DNA of 64,000 bases. It comes from Pontiellaceae bacterium B12227 (lineage in GTDB: Bacteria; Verrucomicrobiota; Kiritimatiellia; Kiritimatiellales; Pontiellaceae). A program made the position numbers and the translations under genes. The DNA is taken from positions 124,001 to 188,000 of the forward strand of contig JAROAZ010000002.1 in assembly GCA_029432775.1 (NCBI GenBank), read 5' to 3'. The notes below the pieces were generated by a model. The model saw only the letters and a list, made by a program, of their open reading frames with translations. It ran no database searches and had not been told where the DNA came from. This document shows, in pieces, positions 1 to 8,075 of this stretch. Numbering within the stretch: the first letter of the stretch is position 1; the number at the start of each line of letters is the position of its first letter.

Positions 1-1091
1 GGAATTACCATCCCGCCGTCTTCTTTATCCAGAATATCTTTCTTCAGCAGCAGGTCCACCGCCCGCTGTACATTGGAGGAACTGCCGAGCTGATATTTCC
101 GGATAAATTCCGCCGAAAAAACCTGCGTGCCGGCCGGTTCGGCGGCCACCCCTTTCAGCAACCGCTTGGCATTGCGCGTGAGCGAGTCCCACAAATTCAT
201 AAAGGCATAACTTTCGCGTTCCAGCAGCAGACCGGTCGCTTGCTGAATCATGTCGGAAGAGACTTCACCCCCGGTTTCCGTGAGCTCCCAGAGCGGATGG
301 CAAAGATGCTGCGTATAAAACGGATGCCCTTCCGTCAGAGTGCAGAGCTCCGAAATGGTTTCCGGCCGGATCTGTTTGCCCGTTTCTTTAAACTTTTCCG
401 TAATGAACAGCTGCCAGTGATCCTCTGCAATCAGACCCAGGGGATAGTGCGCTCCGGACCGATACATCGGGCGCTGCGAATCCATGAACATCTGGCGAAT
501 CAGGTGCTTGCGGCTTCCGCAGAAAATGTAGGCCACGTCCGATTGGTGCTGAATGGTGCTGCGGAGCAAACGCTCCACCGTATCGCTTTCGTATTCCAGT
601 ATCTGCTGAAACTCGTCAAAGACCACCACAATACGTTTACCCTCTTTCTGCGCGGCCTTGGCCGGCATCGTCAGGACCTCTTCGAGCAACGGCACATCAG
701 GGCGTTTCTGATCGAAACCGAAGGTTATGACCGGTTTTCCGTCATCATTGGCTGAAACCGAAGGAACCAGCCGGCTGAAAAAAGTCTTCGCCGTATGCAG
801 CAGCTTATCCGTATTCGAGGCCATGGCCTCCGAAAAAGCCTTTGCGCAGGTCAGCACAAACGAGGTTTCTCCATCCGTCGGCCACAAATCAATATATACC
901 GTAAGATATTCATCTTCGGGAAGATCGGCCAAGACCTTCCGGATGAGTGATGTTTTGCCCAATCTGCGCTCGGAATAGACAAACAGCTTTTCTGCATTCT
1001 CAATCGATCGTCTCAGATCCGCCGCCTCACGCGTGCGGTTACAGAACGATTCTCCCGATACGACACCACCATAATGGAACGGATTTCTCAT
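1..1091 (-). CDS. AAA-family ATP-binding protein (ATPase_2-like), C-terminus cut by window edge
   Basis: Reading the minus strand from ATG at 1091 gives an open frame to the window edge, about 363 codons, beginning MRNPFHYGGVVSGESFCNR. A Walker A-type loop (SERRLGKTSLIRK) lies near residue 41, a Walker B strand (IVVVFDEFQQ) near residue 157, and a following strand FCGSRKHLIR looks like sensor 1. This architecture matches the archaeal-type ATPase_2 family of stand-alone STAND-like ATPases, whose cellular role is mostly unknown; the C-terminal part resembles a winged-helix region (SSSNVQRAVDLLLKKDIL). Two identical-arm palindromes sit just upstream, so the gene is probably tightly controlled. 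The family call is good; a biological role cannot be given. Confidence 0.85.
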   Translation of the reverse strand, partial: MRNPFHYGGVVSGESFCNRTREAADLRRSIENAEKLFVYSERRLGKTSLIRKVLADLPEDEYLTVYIDLWPTDGETSFVLTCAKAFSEAMASNTDKLLHTAKTFFSRLVPSVSANDDGKPVITFGFDQKRPDVPLLEEVLTMPAKAAQKEGKRIVVVFDEFQQILEYESDTVERLLRSTIQHQSDVAYIFCGSRKHLIRQMFMDSQRPMYRSGAHYPLGLIAEDHWQLFITEKFKETGKQIRPETISELCTLTEGHPFYTQHLCHPLWELTETGGEVSSDMIQQATGLLLERESYAFMNLWDSLTRNAKRLLKGVAAEPAGTQVFSAEFIRKYQLGSSSNVQRAVDLLLKKDILDKEDGGMVI

Positions 1092-1106
1092 AATACGCCT
1101 CCTGCG

Positions 1107-1123
1107 TTACGCAAGATGCGTAA
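1107..1123. promoter_or_regulatory. operator-like palindrome, copy 1
   Basis: TTACGCA-AGA-TGCGTAA is a perfect 7-bp inverted repeat with a 3-bp centre, starting 16 bp upstream of the ATPase start codon. It recurs 55 bp further upstream with the same arms, which is what a two-site repressor operator would look like. The binding protein is not identified in the window; it could be the ATPase's own winged-helix domain. Confidence 0.6.
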
Positions 1124-1161
1124 TTAAAGGAAGAAGCACAAGATAATTCGCCCTCGGCCGA

Positions 1162-1178
1162 TTACGCACAATGCGTAA
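1162..1178. promoter_or_regulatory. operator-like palindrome, copy 2
   Basis: TTACGCA-CAA-TGCGTAA has the same arms as the copy at 1107-1123, 55 bp away centre to centre. A half-site (ATGCGTAG) follows at about 1184-1191. The pair lies between the divergently transcribed ATPase and M23 peptidase genes, so it could affect either promoter, though it is closer to the ATPase. Confidence 0.6.
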
Positions 1179-1289
1179 CGCTGAATGCGTAGTTCTGTAT
1201 TTATCTTATTATGTGTGCCTTACAAACCTCGAAGCTCTGCACAAAAACCGTCAGGCAATATTTGTAATGAATAACACGTTATTCTCAGC

Positions 1290-1994
1290 ATGAAACCGAT
1301 CACACTCCTCGTACTGACTGCCGCGCTGCCCGTTCTTGCTTTCGGAGCGGATATGATGACCCCCGCCTATTATACCGGAAACCTGAAAGGCGAGGCCGAT
1401 GTTTTTCTATCGGCCTGCCAACAGATACACATGCACCACCCGCTGGAAAACCCCGAAGGTCGTATGCCCGACTACCGTATTCCCCGCTGGGGCGCATTCG
1501 GCGCAGGAAAAGGTCCAACCCGCACCGAACAGCATCACCCGGCGGAAGATCTCCACATCGGACAGCGGGAAACCGCCGTTGAACTCTATGCCGCGCACGA
1601 CGGCATTATTTCCACCGTCCGCGACGCCCCGAAATACCGCCACTACATTTCCATCACCAAAATCATCACCGACCCGGACGGCAGGGAGCTGGGCAAACTC
1701 GTCACGCTCTACGGTCATGTTGATCTCGATCTCGACGAAGCGGCCGGACTGAACCTGAACGGTAAAACCGTCAAAGCCGGCGAGCTCATCTCAAAACACC
1801 TCTATGGCCAGACGCGCGGCGGCCCGCACCTTCACTTTGAAATCCGCTACTACCGCCCAACGGACCGCGGTACCGAAGAGTTCTACAGCATGAACGGCTC
1901 CGTTCCCGGTGCAGGCGAATGGCCGAAAGGTCGCTGGGACCCAGACACCGGCTATGGTTTCGGCCTTGCGGAAAATCACGCACTGAAACTATAG
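1290..1994 (+). CDS. M23-family peptidase (LytM-type), secreted
   Basis: A 234-residue protein with a hydrophobic N-terminal signal peptide ending around FGAD. The zinc-peptidase signature of family M23 is visible: HHPAEDLHIG near residue 82 supplies the H-x(n)-D part and HLHFEIRYY near residue 183 the conserved HxH. The stretch between carries the usual beta-core (GIISTV, TLYGHVD, KAGELIS). M23 enzymes cut peptide cross-links of peptidoglycan, or act as regulators of such hydrolases, in the periplasm. It stands alone, divergent from the ATPase. Both metal motifs are present, so it is probably catalytic; the substrate is not determined. Confidence 0.85.
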   Translation: MKPITLLVLTAALPVLAFGADMMTPAYYTGNLKGEADVFLSACQQIHMHHPLENPEGRMPDYRIPRWGAFGAGKGPTRTEQHHPAEDLHIGQRETAVELYAAHDGIISTVRDAPKYRHYISITKIITDPDGRELGKLVTLYGHVDLDLDEAAGLNLNGKTVKAGELISKHLYGQTRGGPHLHFEIRYYRPTDRGTEEFYSMNGSVPGAGEWPKGRWDPDTGYGFGLAENHALKL

Positions 1995-2082
1995 CCCCCC
2001 TTCTGAATTACGAACGTTCCTCCATTGACCGGATACGGGTAAGGACTTAACCTCACTCCTATTAATTTATGGAGGCTGCAAT

Positions 2083-3873
2083 ATGATCACATTTAAGATT
2101 GTTCGGAAAATCGGGAAAATGCTCCGCGGCGGAGCGGGCAGAAAAGAAATCTTTCTCGGGGCCCTCTGCGGGGTGCTGATCGGCTTCAACCCGGTCGCCG
2201 GAGCAACGCTGGGCCTGATGATTCTGATCACGCTGCTGCTGAATGCCAATATCGGCTTTGCCCTGCTCGGGGTTGCAGTCGGTAAAATTCTTTCGCTGAT
2301 CCTTTCCGTTGCCTCGTTCCACATCGGATTTTTCATCATTCACAATATGGGATTGGAAGGGCTCTTCTCCAAACTGGCCAACGCCCCGTTTGCCGCTCTT
2401 ATGGATCTCGATGTGTATGCCATGATCGGTTCCCTGCCCTTCTCGATCATCGTCGGGCTCCTGTTCGGAAAATTCATCTCCGGCACCGTTACCAGAATCC
2501 GCGAACAGATGGTGAAAGCCGCCGAACACGAAAAAGTCGGCAAGGCGGTCGGCAATAAATTTTCCCGGTTCCTCATGTGGCTCGCCTTCGGTAAACAAAA
2601 GATTTCCACCTCCGATGTGCTCGCCAAAGAATCCCCTCTGCTCCGTAAAGCCGGACTCATTCTGGTGGGCAGCGTGGTCGTGATCGGTTTGCTCCTGCAA
2701 TTCCTGCTGCTCGATATGGCCCTAAAGAAAGGTTTACAGTCCTCCATCAGTGGAAAAACCGGTGCTGAAGTGAACATCGGAAAAGCCAACCTTTCCCTCG
2801 CAGGCGGCAAGCTTGAAATCGAAGGCCTCCAGGTCACCGATCCCGATAAACTCACCCACAACATGGTGCAGATCGAAAAACTCGCCGCCGATATCAGCGT
2901 CAGCGATCTCCTGCGCCGCACCTATACCATCGACCTGCTCTCCGGCTCCGTGCTCACACGCGATGTCGAACGCGCCACCCCCGGCAAGCTTCTCGTTAAA
3001 GAAGACAAAGATGAAAAAACCGATGCCGAAAAGGACGCGGAGAAAAAAGATGACGGCGGGAAATCGCTGGATGAATACTTTGCCAAAGCCGGCGAATGGA
3101 AAGTCTATGGTGAAAAGATCTATGAATACCTGAAGGAACGGAAGGACAACGCCGAAACCGTCGCCAAAGGTGAAAAGCCGAAAGCCTCCAAGGAAAAAGC
3201 CGTGGCCGACGCCAAAAGGCTGGGCTATCTCAAAGCGCGCGCCGACCTTGTTTCCGATCGTCCCGAATGGACCATCCGATCATTGGAAATCGACAACGTA
3301 AAACTTTCGTCCGACTATCCGGTCCAGAACTTCCAGGGCTCGGAACTTTCCAGCCACCCGGAACTGAACGGCCTGCCGACCACGTTAGTCATGACGCCAC
3401 AGGGCGCGATGGAGCCCGCCGCAAAAATCACCCTGCGCTTCGACGATTCCACAGCCGCGCACCGGATCTTCGCCAACCTGAAAGAGGTCGACCTCGGTAA
3501 AGCCATCAAATCCGGCGACAAACTGAAGGTTGAAGAAGGCAAAGCGGACATTAAAGCCGACGGCAGTTTCTCCACCGATGCTCTCGAAGTTCCGTTCACA
3601 CTCACCGTCCGCGAACTGAAAACCAACAACGATATCATCAACAACCTCAAAAACCTCGAGGTGCCCGGCAAGCTCTACGGCTCGCTGACCTCCCCGCGCA
3701 TCAAGGTGGAACTCGACGACAACCTGAAGGACGCCGCCATCGACGCCGCAAAAGAAAAGGCGAAAGAGGAAGCCAAAAAAGAAGCAGAGAAGCAACTCAA
3801 CAAGGCCCTCGAATCCGACGAAGCCAAAGAGCTCAAAGAAAAAGCCTCGAAGTCGCTGAAGAAATTTTTCTAG
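2083..3873 (+). CDS. Fused TIGR03546-like membrane domain and TIGR03545-like domain
   Basis: A 596-residue protein. Residues 1-150 hold several membrane segments (LGALCGVLIGFNPVAGATLG onward) like TIGR03546, a small membrane family normally encoded beside TIGR03545. A further membrane segment near 190-212 is followed by an AsmA-like beta-rich region (TGAEVNIGKANLSLAGGKLE) and a long Lys/Glu-rich helical section, as in TIGR03545. Here both are one open frame. The C-terminus (about 545-596) is a charged helix rich in KEKAKEEAKKEAEK. The function of both families is unknown; an envelope role is likely. The start has a clear GGAGG just upstream. The next gene overlaps the stop by one base. Confidence 0.75.
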   Translation: MITFKIVRKIGKMLRGGAGRKEIFLGALCGVLIGFNPVAGATLGLMILITLLLNANIGFALLGVAVGKILSLILSVASFHIGFFIIHNMGLEGLFSKLANAPFAALMDLDVYAMIGSLPFSIIVGLLFGKFISGTVTRIREQMVKAAEHEKVGKAVGNKFSRFLMWLAFGKQKISTSDVLAKESPLLRKAGLILVGSVVVIGLLLQFLLLDMALKKGLQSSISGKTGAEVNIGKANLSLAGGKLEIEGLQVTDPDKLTHNMVQIEKLAADISVSDLLRRTYTIDLLSGSVLTRDVERATPGKLLVKEDKDEKTDAEKDAEKKDDGGKSLDEYFAKAGEWKVYGEKIYEYLKERKDNAETVAKGEKPKASKEKAVADAKRLGYLKARADLVSDRPEWTIRSLEIDNVKLSSDYPVQNFQGSELSSHPELNGLPTTLVMTPQGAMEPAAKITLRFDDSTAAHRIFANLKEVDLGKAIKSGDKLKVEEGKADIKADGSFSTDALEVPFTLTVRELKTNNDIINNLKNLEVPGKLYGSLTSPRIKVELDDNLKDAAIDAAKEKAKEEAKKEAEKQLNKALESDEAKELKEKASKSLKKFF

Positions 3874-4406
3874 TGGCCAACACGGTTTACATCGCAACCA
3901 GTCTGGACGGCTTCATTGCCGGGCCGAGCGGCGAACTGGACTGGTTGATGGAGTTTCCAAACCCTGGAAACTCCGACTATGGCTTTGCCGAGTTCATGGA
4001 ACGTATCGATGCGCTGGTGATGGGCCGGAATACGTTTGAAATGGTTGCTTCGTTCGAGGGCGACTGGCCCTATCCCAAACCGGTCTTTGTCTGCTCGAAC
4101 ACGCTCACCTCGATCCCCGACCATCTGAACGACAAGACCGAATTGATTGGTGGCGAGCCGGCAGCAATCGTCCATCAACTGAATGAACGCGGCTTCCGTA
4201 ACCTCTATATCGACGGCGGGAAGACTGTGCAGAGTTTCATGCGCGAAGGGCTGATTGATGAACTGATCCTTTCCCGCCTCCCGATCCTGCTGGGTGACGG
4301 AATTCCACTGTTTGGAAAACTGGATGCCCCGCAAAACTATACCCTCGAGCATTCCGAGACCTTCAGCAACGGGATTTGTAAGACGGTTTATAGGCGAAAA
4401 TGGTAA
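3873..4406 (+). CDS. Dihydrofolate reductase family protein (RibD C-terminal-like)
   Basis: A 177-residue protein starting at GTG that shares one base with the stop codon of the preceding gene (TAGTG), so it is translationally coupled. It shows the RibD_C/DHFR-like fold motifs: YIATSLDGFIAG at the N-terminus, LVMGRNTFEM near residue 49, and YIDGGKTVQSFM near 110 for NADPH binding. Members reduce pteridine- or riboflavin-type substrates, but stand-alone copies such as this (YyaP/YwjB type) have no defined substrate. A perfect TTCCAAACCCTGGAA palindrome at 3955-3969 lies within the coding sequence. Confidence 0.85.
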   Translation: MANTVYIATSLDGFIAGPSGELDWLMEFPNPGNSDYGFAEFMERIDALVMGRNTFEMVASFEGDWPYPKPVFVCSNTLTSIPDHLNDKTELIGGEPAAIVHQLNERGFRNLYIDGGKTVQSFMREGLIDELILSRLPILLGDGIPLFGKLDAPQNYTLEHSETFSNGICKTVYRRKW

Positions 4407-4444
4407 TACCGGATTCTCCGTTAACGAAAAGAAAGGAAGCTAAA

Positions 4445-4699
4445 ATGAACGCAGAACAGCTGGTTGCATTTCTTATTGTCGGTGGAGTCGCCGGATGGCT
4501 CGCCGGACTCATCATGAAGGGCCGTGGTTTGGGCCTGGTCGGAAATATTGTGGTCGGTGTGATCGGCGCATTTCTGGGAGGATGGCTATTTGGCATTCTC
4601 GGCATCCGGATCGACGGGAAATGGCTTGGACCGCTCATCACCTCCCTGGCCGGTGCGCTGCTATTACTTTTCGGGGTCAGTTTTATTCAGAAAAAGTAA
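4445..4699 (+). CDS. GlsB/YeaQ/YmgE family stress-response membrane protein
   Basis: An 84-residue, very hydrophobic protein with three membrane segments and the glycine-rich pattern typical of the transglycosylase-associated (PF04226) family: GGVAGWLAGLIMKGRGLGLV, then IVVGVIGAFLGGWLFG, then a C-terminal segment ending in IQKK. ATG at 4445 is chosen because AAGGAAG precedes it by a normal distance; the upstream in-frame ATG at 4400 would add a polar stretch unlike the family. Members accompany general stress responses and have no known biochemical activity. It follows the reductase by 38 bp and may be co-transcribed. Confidence 0.85.
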   Translation: MNAEQLVAFLIVGGVAGWLAGLIMKGRGLGLVGNIVVGVIGAFLGGWLFGILGIRIDGKWLGPLITSLAGALLLLFGVSFIQKK

Positions 4700-4812
4700 A
4701 CTTCGAATCCATTTTCTATGGCCGAACTTCCAATCCTCGGAAATGGACTGCCGTTTTAGATGCCGGCGTGGATCCGGTGGTACCGCTTGCGGCATCTCGC
4801 GCGTGAGTTCGA

Positions 4813-7800
4813 CTACCTTTCGAGCTTCCGTTCCACCCACTCATAGACGGAAGGGAGGACAAACAGGGTGAGAAAGGTGGAGGTCGTCAGGCCGAATACC
4901 ACCACGGCCGCCAGCGGCCGCTGTACTTCAGCGCCGGCTCCTGTAGACAGCAACAGCGGGGTCAGTCCCAGCAACGTCGTCAGCGTGGTCATAATGACCG
5001 GCCGGAAACGGATCAGGCTCCCGTTCATGACCGCCTCGTGGACACTCTGCCCTTCTTTACGCAGATCATTAAAATCGGTCAGTAGCACCATCGCATCCTG
5101 CATCGCAATGCCGAACAGCGCAATGAACCCGATCGACGCCGGAACCGACAGATACTGCCCGGTCACCCACAGCCCGATCACGCCGCCGATCAGCGCCAGC
5201 GGAACGTTCAGGATAATCATCGCGGCATCGCGCAACGAGTGGAAAGCGATCCACAGCAGAACAAAGATGGAAATGAGCACGACCGGAACAATCACGCCCA
5301 AACGCTTCATCGCATTGCGCTGCTGCTCAAACTGCCCGCCATATTCAATGAAGACGCCGGAGGGCAGCTCCACCTTCTCGTCAACCGCCGTCTGGATATC
5401 TTCCAGCACCGAGCTGAGCGCCCGATCCTTAATGTTCCCCTGCAGAATCCAGCGGCGCTGATTGTTCTCCCGGTTAATCTGCAACGGCCCGTCGACCATC
5501 CTGATATCCGCAAGCGCATCCAGCCGAAGCAGCGCCCCATCCGCCGAACGGATAAACAGGCCGCCCAGCGCTTCGGGCGTGGACCGGAACTCCGGCGCAT
5601 AGCGCACATGAATGCCATAGCGGCGCGTATTCTGATAGAGGGTATCCACCACGCGACCGCCCACGGCCGTTTCGACCATATCCAGCACCGTATCGCCGGG
5701 CACGCCGTAGCGGGCCAACTCTTCATGGTTCAAGACCACCTGCACCTGCGGCTGGCCGAAGCTCTGCTCAACGGAAAGATCCACCAGGCCGTCAATGCCC
5801 TCAAACGCGGCACGCATGGCCTCCGCCGTCTCGCGGATTTCATCGAGGTCCTCGCCATAGACTTTAATGGCCAGCTGGGCCCGTGAACCGGAAAGCATTT
5901 CATCGAACATATGCTGAATTGGCTGGGAAAAGTTCACCTGCACGCCGGGATAATCCTTCAGGCGTTCGCGCAGCTCATCCACAATCCGCGCCTTCTCCTT
6001 GCGGTCATCGAGTTCAACATGGATCATTGCAAAATTCACAGGATGCGGGTGGCTGCCGGCTTCCGGTCGGCCGATCATCGAGACCGCCTCCTTCACACCT
6101 TCAACCGCCATAATTTCGGTCGTCAGCCATTTGACCGTTTGCTCCGCTTCATCCAGCGCAATTGAAGGCGCCATGCTTAAGTCGATGCTGATCGAGCCTT
6201 CGTCCAGCACCGGAATAAATTCCGTACCGATCTGTTTCAGGAAAAAACCGGCCCCGAGAATCAGAATCGAAAGCAGCACAAACACCGCCGCCTTGGCCTT
6301 GAGGGCCCGGGTCAGCAACGCCCGGTAACCGGCTTTCAGTCCCTGGAAAAACTTCGATTCTTTGTACGGCTTCTCCTTGAGCAGAAAACTCGCCAGCACC
6401 GGAGCAATCACCAGTGCAAAGGCAATTGATCCGCCCAGCGCCAGCATCACCGTATACGCCAGCGGCTTGAACATTTTACCTTCCACCGCATCGAACGAAA
6501 GGATCGGCAGGAACACAATGATCACGATCAGAATGGCAAACGCAATCGGACGCCCCACCTCGCGGGTTGCTGCGGCAACCAGCCGCAACCGCGATGAGTC
6601 TAAGGTCTGAAGTTCCAACGTCGAAGGTTCCTCAACATCCCGACCTTTGTTGACCTTCGACTTTCCGACCTTTGACTTAGGCGCATTCGCGCCACCGAGA
6701 AAACGATGAATATTTTCCGTCACGACAATGGATCCGTCTACCAGCATGCCCAATGCGATGGCAATTCCGCCGAGCGACATCAGGTTGGCGGAAATGCCGA
6801 AGCGCTCCATGCCGATAAAAGCCACCAGTGCGCAGAACGGCATGGCCATGGCCACAATCAGGGCCGCGCGAAAGCTGCCCAGAAAAGCGAAGAGCACCAA
6901 AAGCACCAGGAACATGCCCTGCAGCAGGGCCATGTTGACCGTGCGGGTGGAGTTATCGACGAGGTCGGCCTGTTCATAATACGGAACCAGCTTAACGCCT
7001 TCCGGAAGTCCGGCCCGCACCTGGTCCACCTTAGCGTATAGATCTTCAATCACTTTCGAGGAGTTGGCCCCGAACAGCTTCATCACAATCCCGGAAACCA
7101 CCTCGGTGCCTTCGTTCAGCGTAACCACGCCCCGGCGAAGCGCCTTGCCATACTTCACCTCCGCCACATCGGCAATGGAAACCGGCGTGCCGTCGTAGGT
7201 CTTGAGCGTGATGCCCCGAATATCATCCAGGTCCCGCAGGAAGCCGACCCCGCGCACGAGATGCTCTTCCGAGTTCATCTGCAGATACTGGCCGCCGACG
7301 TTCCGGTTATTCGCCTGGACCGCCGTCGTGACATCCTCAATGGAAAGGTTGTACTGATGCAGCCGATAGGGATCGATCCGGATCTGATACTGCAGCACAT
7401 GGCCGCCGGCACTCAGAATATCCGTGACCCCCGGGATGGTCTGCAACTGGCGTTTCACCACCCAGTCGTTCACATCGCGCAGGTAGGTCAGCTTGTCCAG
7501 TCCGCCGGTGTCGGCCCCCTCCTCCAGTTCGAGGTAGTAGAGAAAGATCTGGCCCAGCCCGGTCGAGATCGGCCCCAGCGTAGGCGGCTCCTCCATCTCC
7601 GGCAGGTCGGCCGCGGCAGCGGCCAGGCGTTCGGCCACGAGCTGCCGGGCGAAGTAGATATCGGTGTCATCAGTAAAGTAGACATAGACCACCGCCATGC
7701 CGAAGGCCGACGTCGACTTAATCAACGTCACGTTCGGCAGACCGTTCATCGCTGTTTCGATGGGATAGGTGATCAACTGTTCCACCTCTTCCGGCGCCAT

Positions 7801-7965
7801 ACCATCCGGCTCCGCAAAGACCGGCACCATCACCGGTGAAATATCGGGGAATGCTTCCACATCCAGCTTCCGATATTCAAATACGCCCAGCACCACCACG
7901 CCGATCAGGGCCAGAATCACCAGTCCGCGATTTTTCAAAACCAAATTAATTATCTTTTCAATCAT
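4813..7965 (-). CDS. cusA: Heavy-metal efflux RND pump, CusA/CzcA family
   Basis: A 1050-residue inner-membrane RND transporter. The N-terminal helix is followed by the periplasmic start AFPDISPVMVPVFAEPDGMA, which is typical of HME-RND pumps. The first membrane block contains ALGMLVDGSIVVTENIHR near residue 405 with the proton-relay Asp. The second half repeats the layout, ending ALFGIAMQDAMVLLTDFND. Length matches the family. It should drive proton-coupled export of monovalent or divalent metal ions through the adaptor and channel encoded just upstream in the same operon. The cytoplasmic loop after the VENIH region carries about 27 extra residues made by a hairpin repeat (6596-6678). Metal specificity (Cu/Ag versus Zn/Co/Cd) cannot be fixed from sequence inspection. 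Confidence 0.93.
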   Translation of the reverse strand: MIEKIINLVLKNRGLVILALIGVVVLGVFEYRKLDVEAFPDISPVMVPVFAEPDGMAPEEVEQLITYPIETAMNGLPNVTLIKSTSAFGMAVVYVYFTDDTDIYFARQLVAERLAAAAADLPEMEEPPTLGPISTGLGQIFLYYLELEEGADTGGLDKLTYLRDVNDWVVKRQLQTIPGVTDILSAGGHVLQYQIRIDPYRLHQYNLSIEDVTTAVQANNRNVGGQYLQMNSEEHLVRGVGFLRDLDDIRGITLKTYDGTPVSIADVAEVKYGKALRRGVVTLNEGTEVVSGIVMKLFGANSSKVIEDLYAKVDQVRAGLPEGVKLVPYYEQADLVDNSTRTVNMALLQGMFLVLLVLFAFLGSFRAALIVAMAMPFCALVAFIGMERFGISANLMSLGGIAIALGMLVDGSIVVTENIHRFLGGANAPKSKVGKSKVNKGRDVEEPSTLELQTLDSSRLRLVAAATREVGRPIAFAILIVIIVFLPILSFDAVEGKMFKPLAYTVMLALGGSIAFALVIAPVLASFLLKEKPYKESKFFQGLKAGYRALLTRALKAKAAVFVLLSILILGAGFFLKQIGTEFIPVLDEGSISIDLSMAPSIALDEAEQTVKWLTTEIMAVEGVKEAVSMIGRPEAGSHPHPVNFAMIHVELDDRKEKARIVDELRERLKDYPGVQVNFSQPIQHMFDEMLSGSRAQLAIKVYGEDLDEIRETAEAMRAAFEGIDGLVDLSVEQSFGQPQVQVVLNHEELARYGVPGDTVLDMVETAVGGRVVDTLYQNTRRYGIHVRYAPEFRSTPEALGGLFIRSADGALLRLDALADIRMVDGPLQINRENNQRRWILQGNIKDRALSSVLEDIQTAVDEKVELPSGVFIEYGGQFEQQRNAMKRLGVIVPVVLISIFVLLWIAFHSLRDAAMIILNVPLALIGGVIGLWVTGQYLSVPASIGFIALFGIAMQDAMVLLTDFNDLRKEGQSVHEAVMNGSLIRFRPVIMTTLTTLLGLTPLLLSTGAGAEVQRPLAAVVVFGLTTSTFLTLFVLPSVYEWVERKLER
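6596..6678. repeat. Imperfect hairpin repeat inserted in-frame in the pump gene
   Basis: On the minus strand the segment runs AGTCAAAGGTCGGAA..., contains the iteration AAGTCGAAGGTC, has a centre flanked by CAAC and GTTG, and ends with the approximate reverse complement (CCTTCGACG ... AGACCTTAGACT). The arms are about 30 nt each and imperfect. It encodes the low-complexity peptide KSKVGKSKVNKGRDVEEPST and following residues in a cytoplasmic loop of the pump where length varies in the family. The structure resembles the intergenic hairpins of this chromosome, but the frame is kept. Confidence 0.6.
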
Positions 7966-7983
7966 TTCAAAACTCCGTTTTCA

Positions 7984-8075
7984 AATTGCCGATTTCCGAT
8001 TGTTGATTGCCGATTGAATAGCTGACTGCACACGAGCTGTTCATTCGGCAATCGGAAATCATCAATCTTCAATAA
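7984..8075. repeat. Intergenic hairpin repeat between pump and adaptor genes
   Basis: The left arm is built of repeated words (TTGCCGATTTCCGATTG, TTGATTGCCGATTG) and the right arm of their complement (CGGCAATCGGAAATCATCAA). It fills most of the 110-bp gap inside the metal-efflux operon and runs up to the adaptor's stop codon. In an mRNA it would fold into a long imperfect stem and could separate the expression or stability of the two cistrons. Confidence 0.6.

Noticed and set aside
1300..1983. Several overlapping open frames opposite or within the M23 gene
   Set aside because: They are shadows of the real gene: composition is biased by the codons on the other frame, they lack ribosome sites and family features.
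5069..7839. Long plus-strand frames opposite the RND pump
   Set aside because: They mirror the pump gene's codon pattern; the minus-strand protein has complete family motifs, so the opposite frames are not genes.
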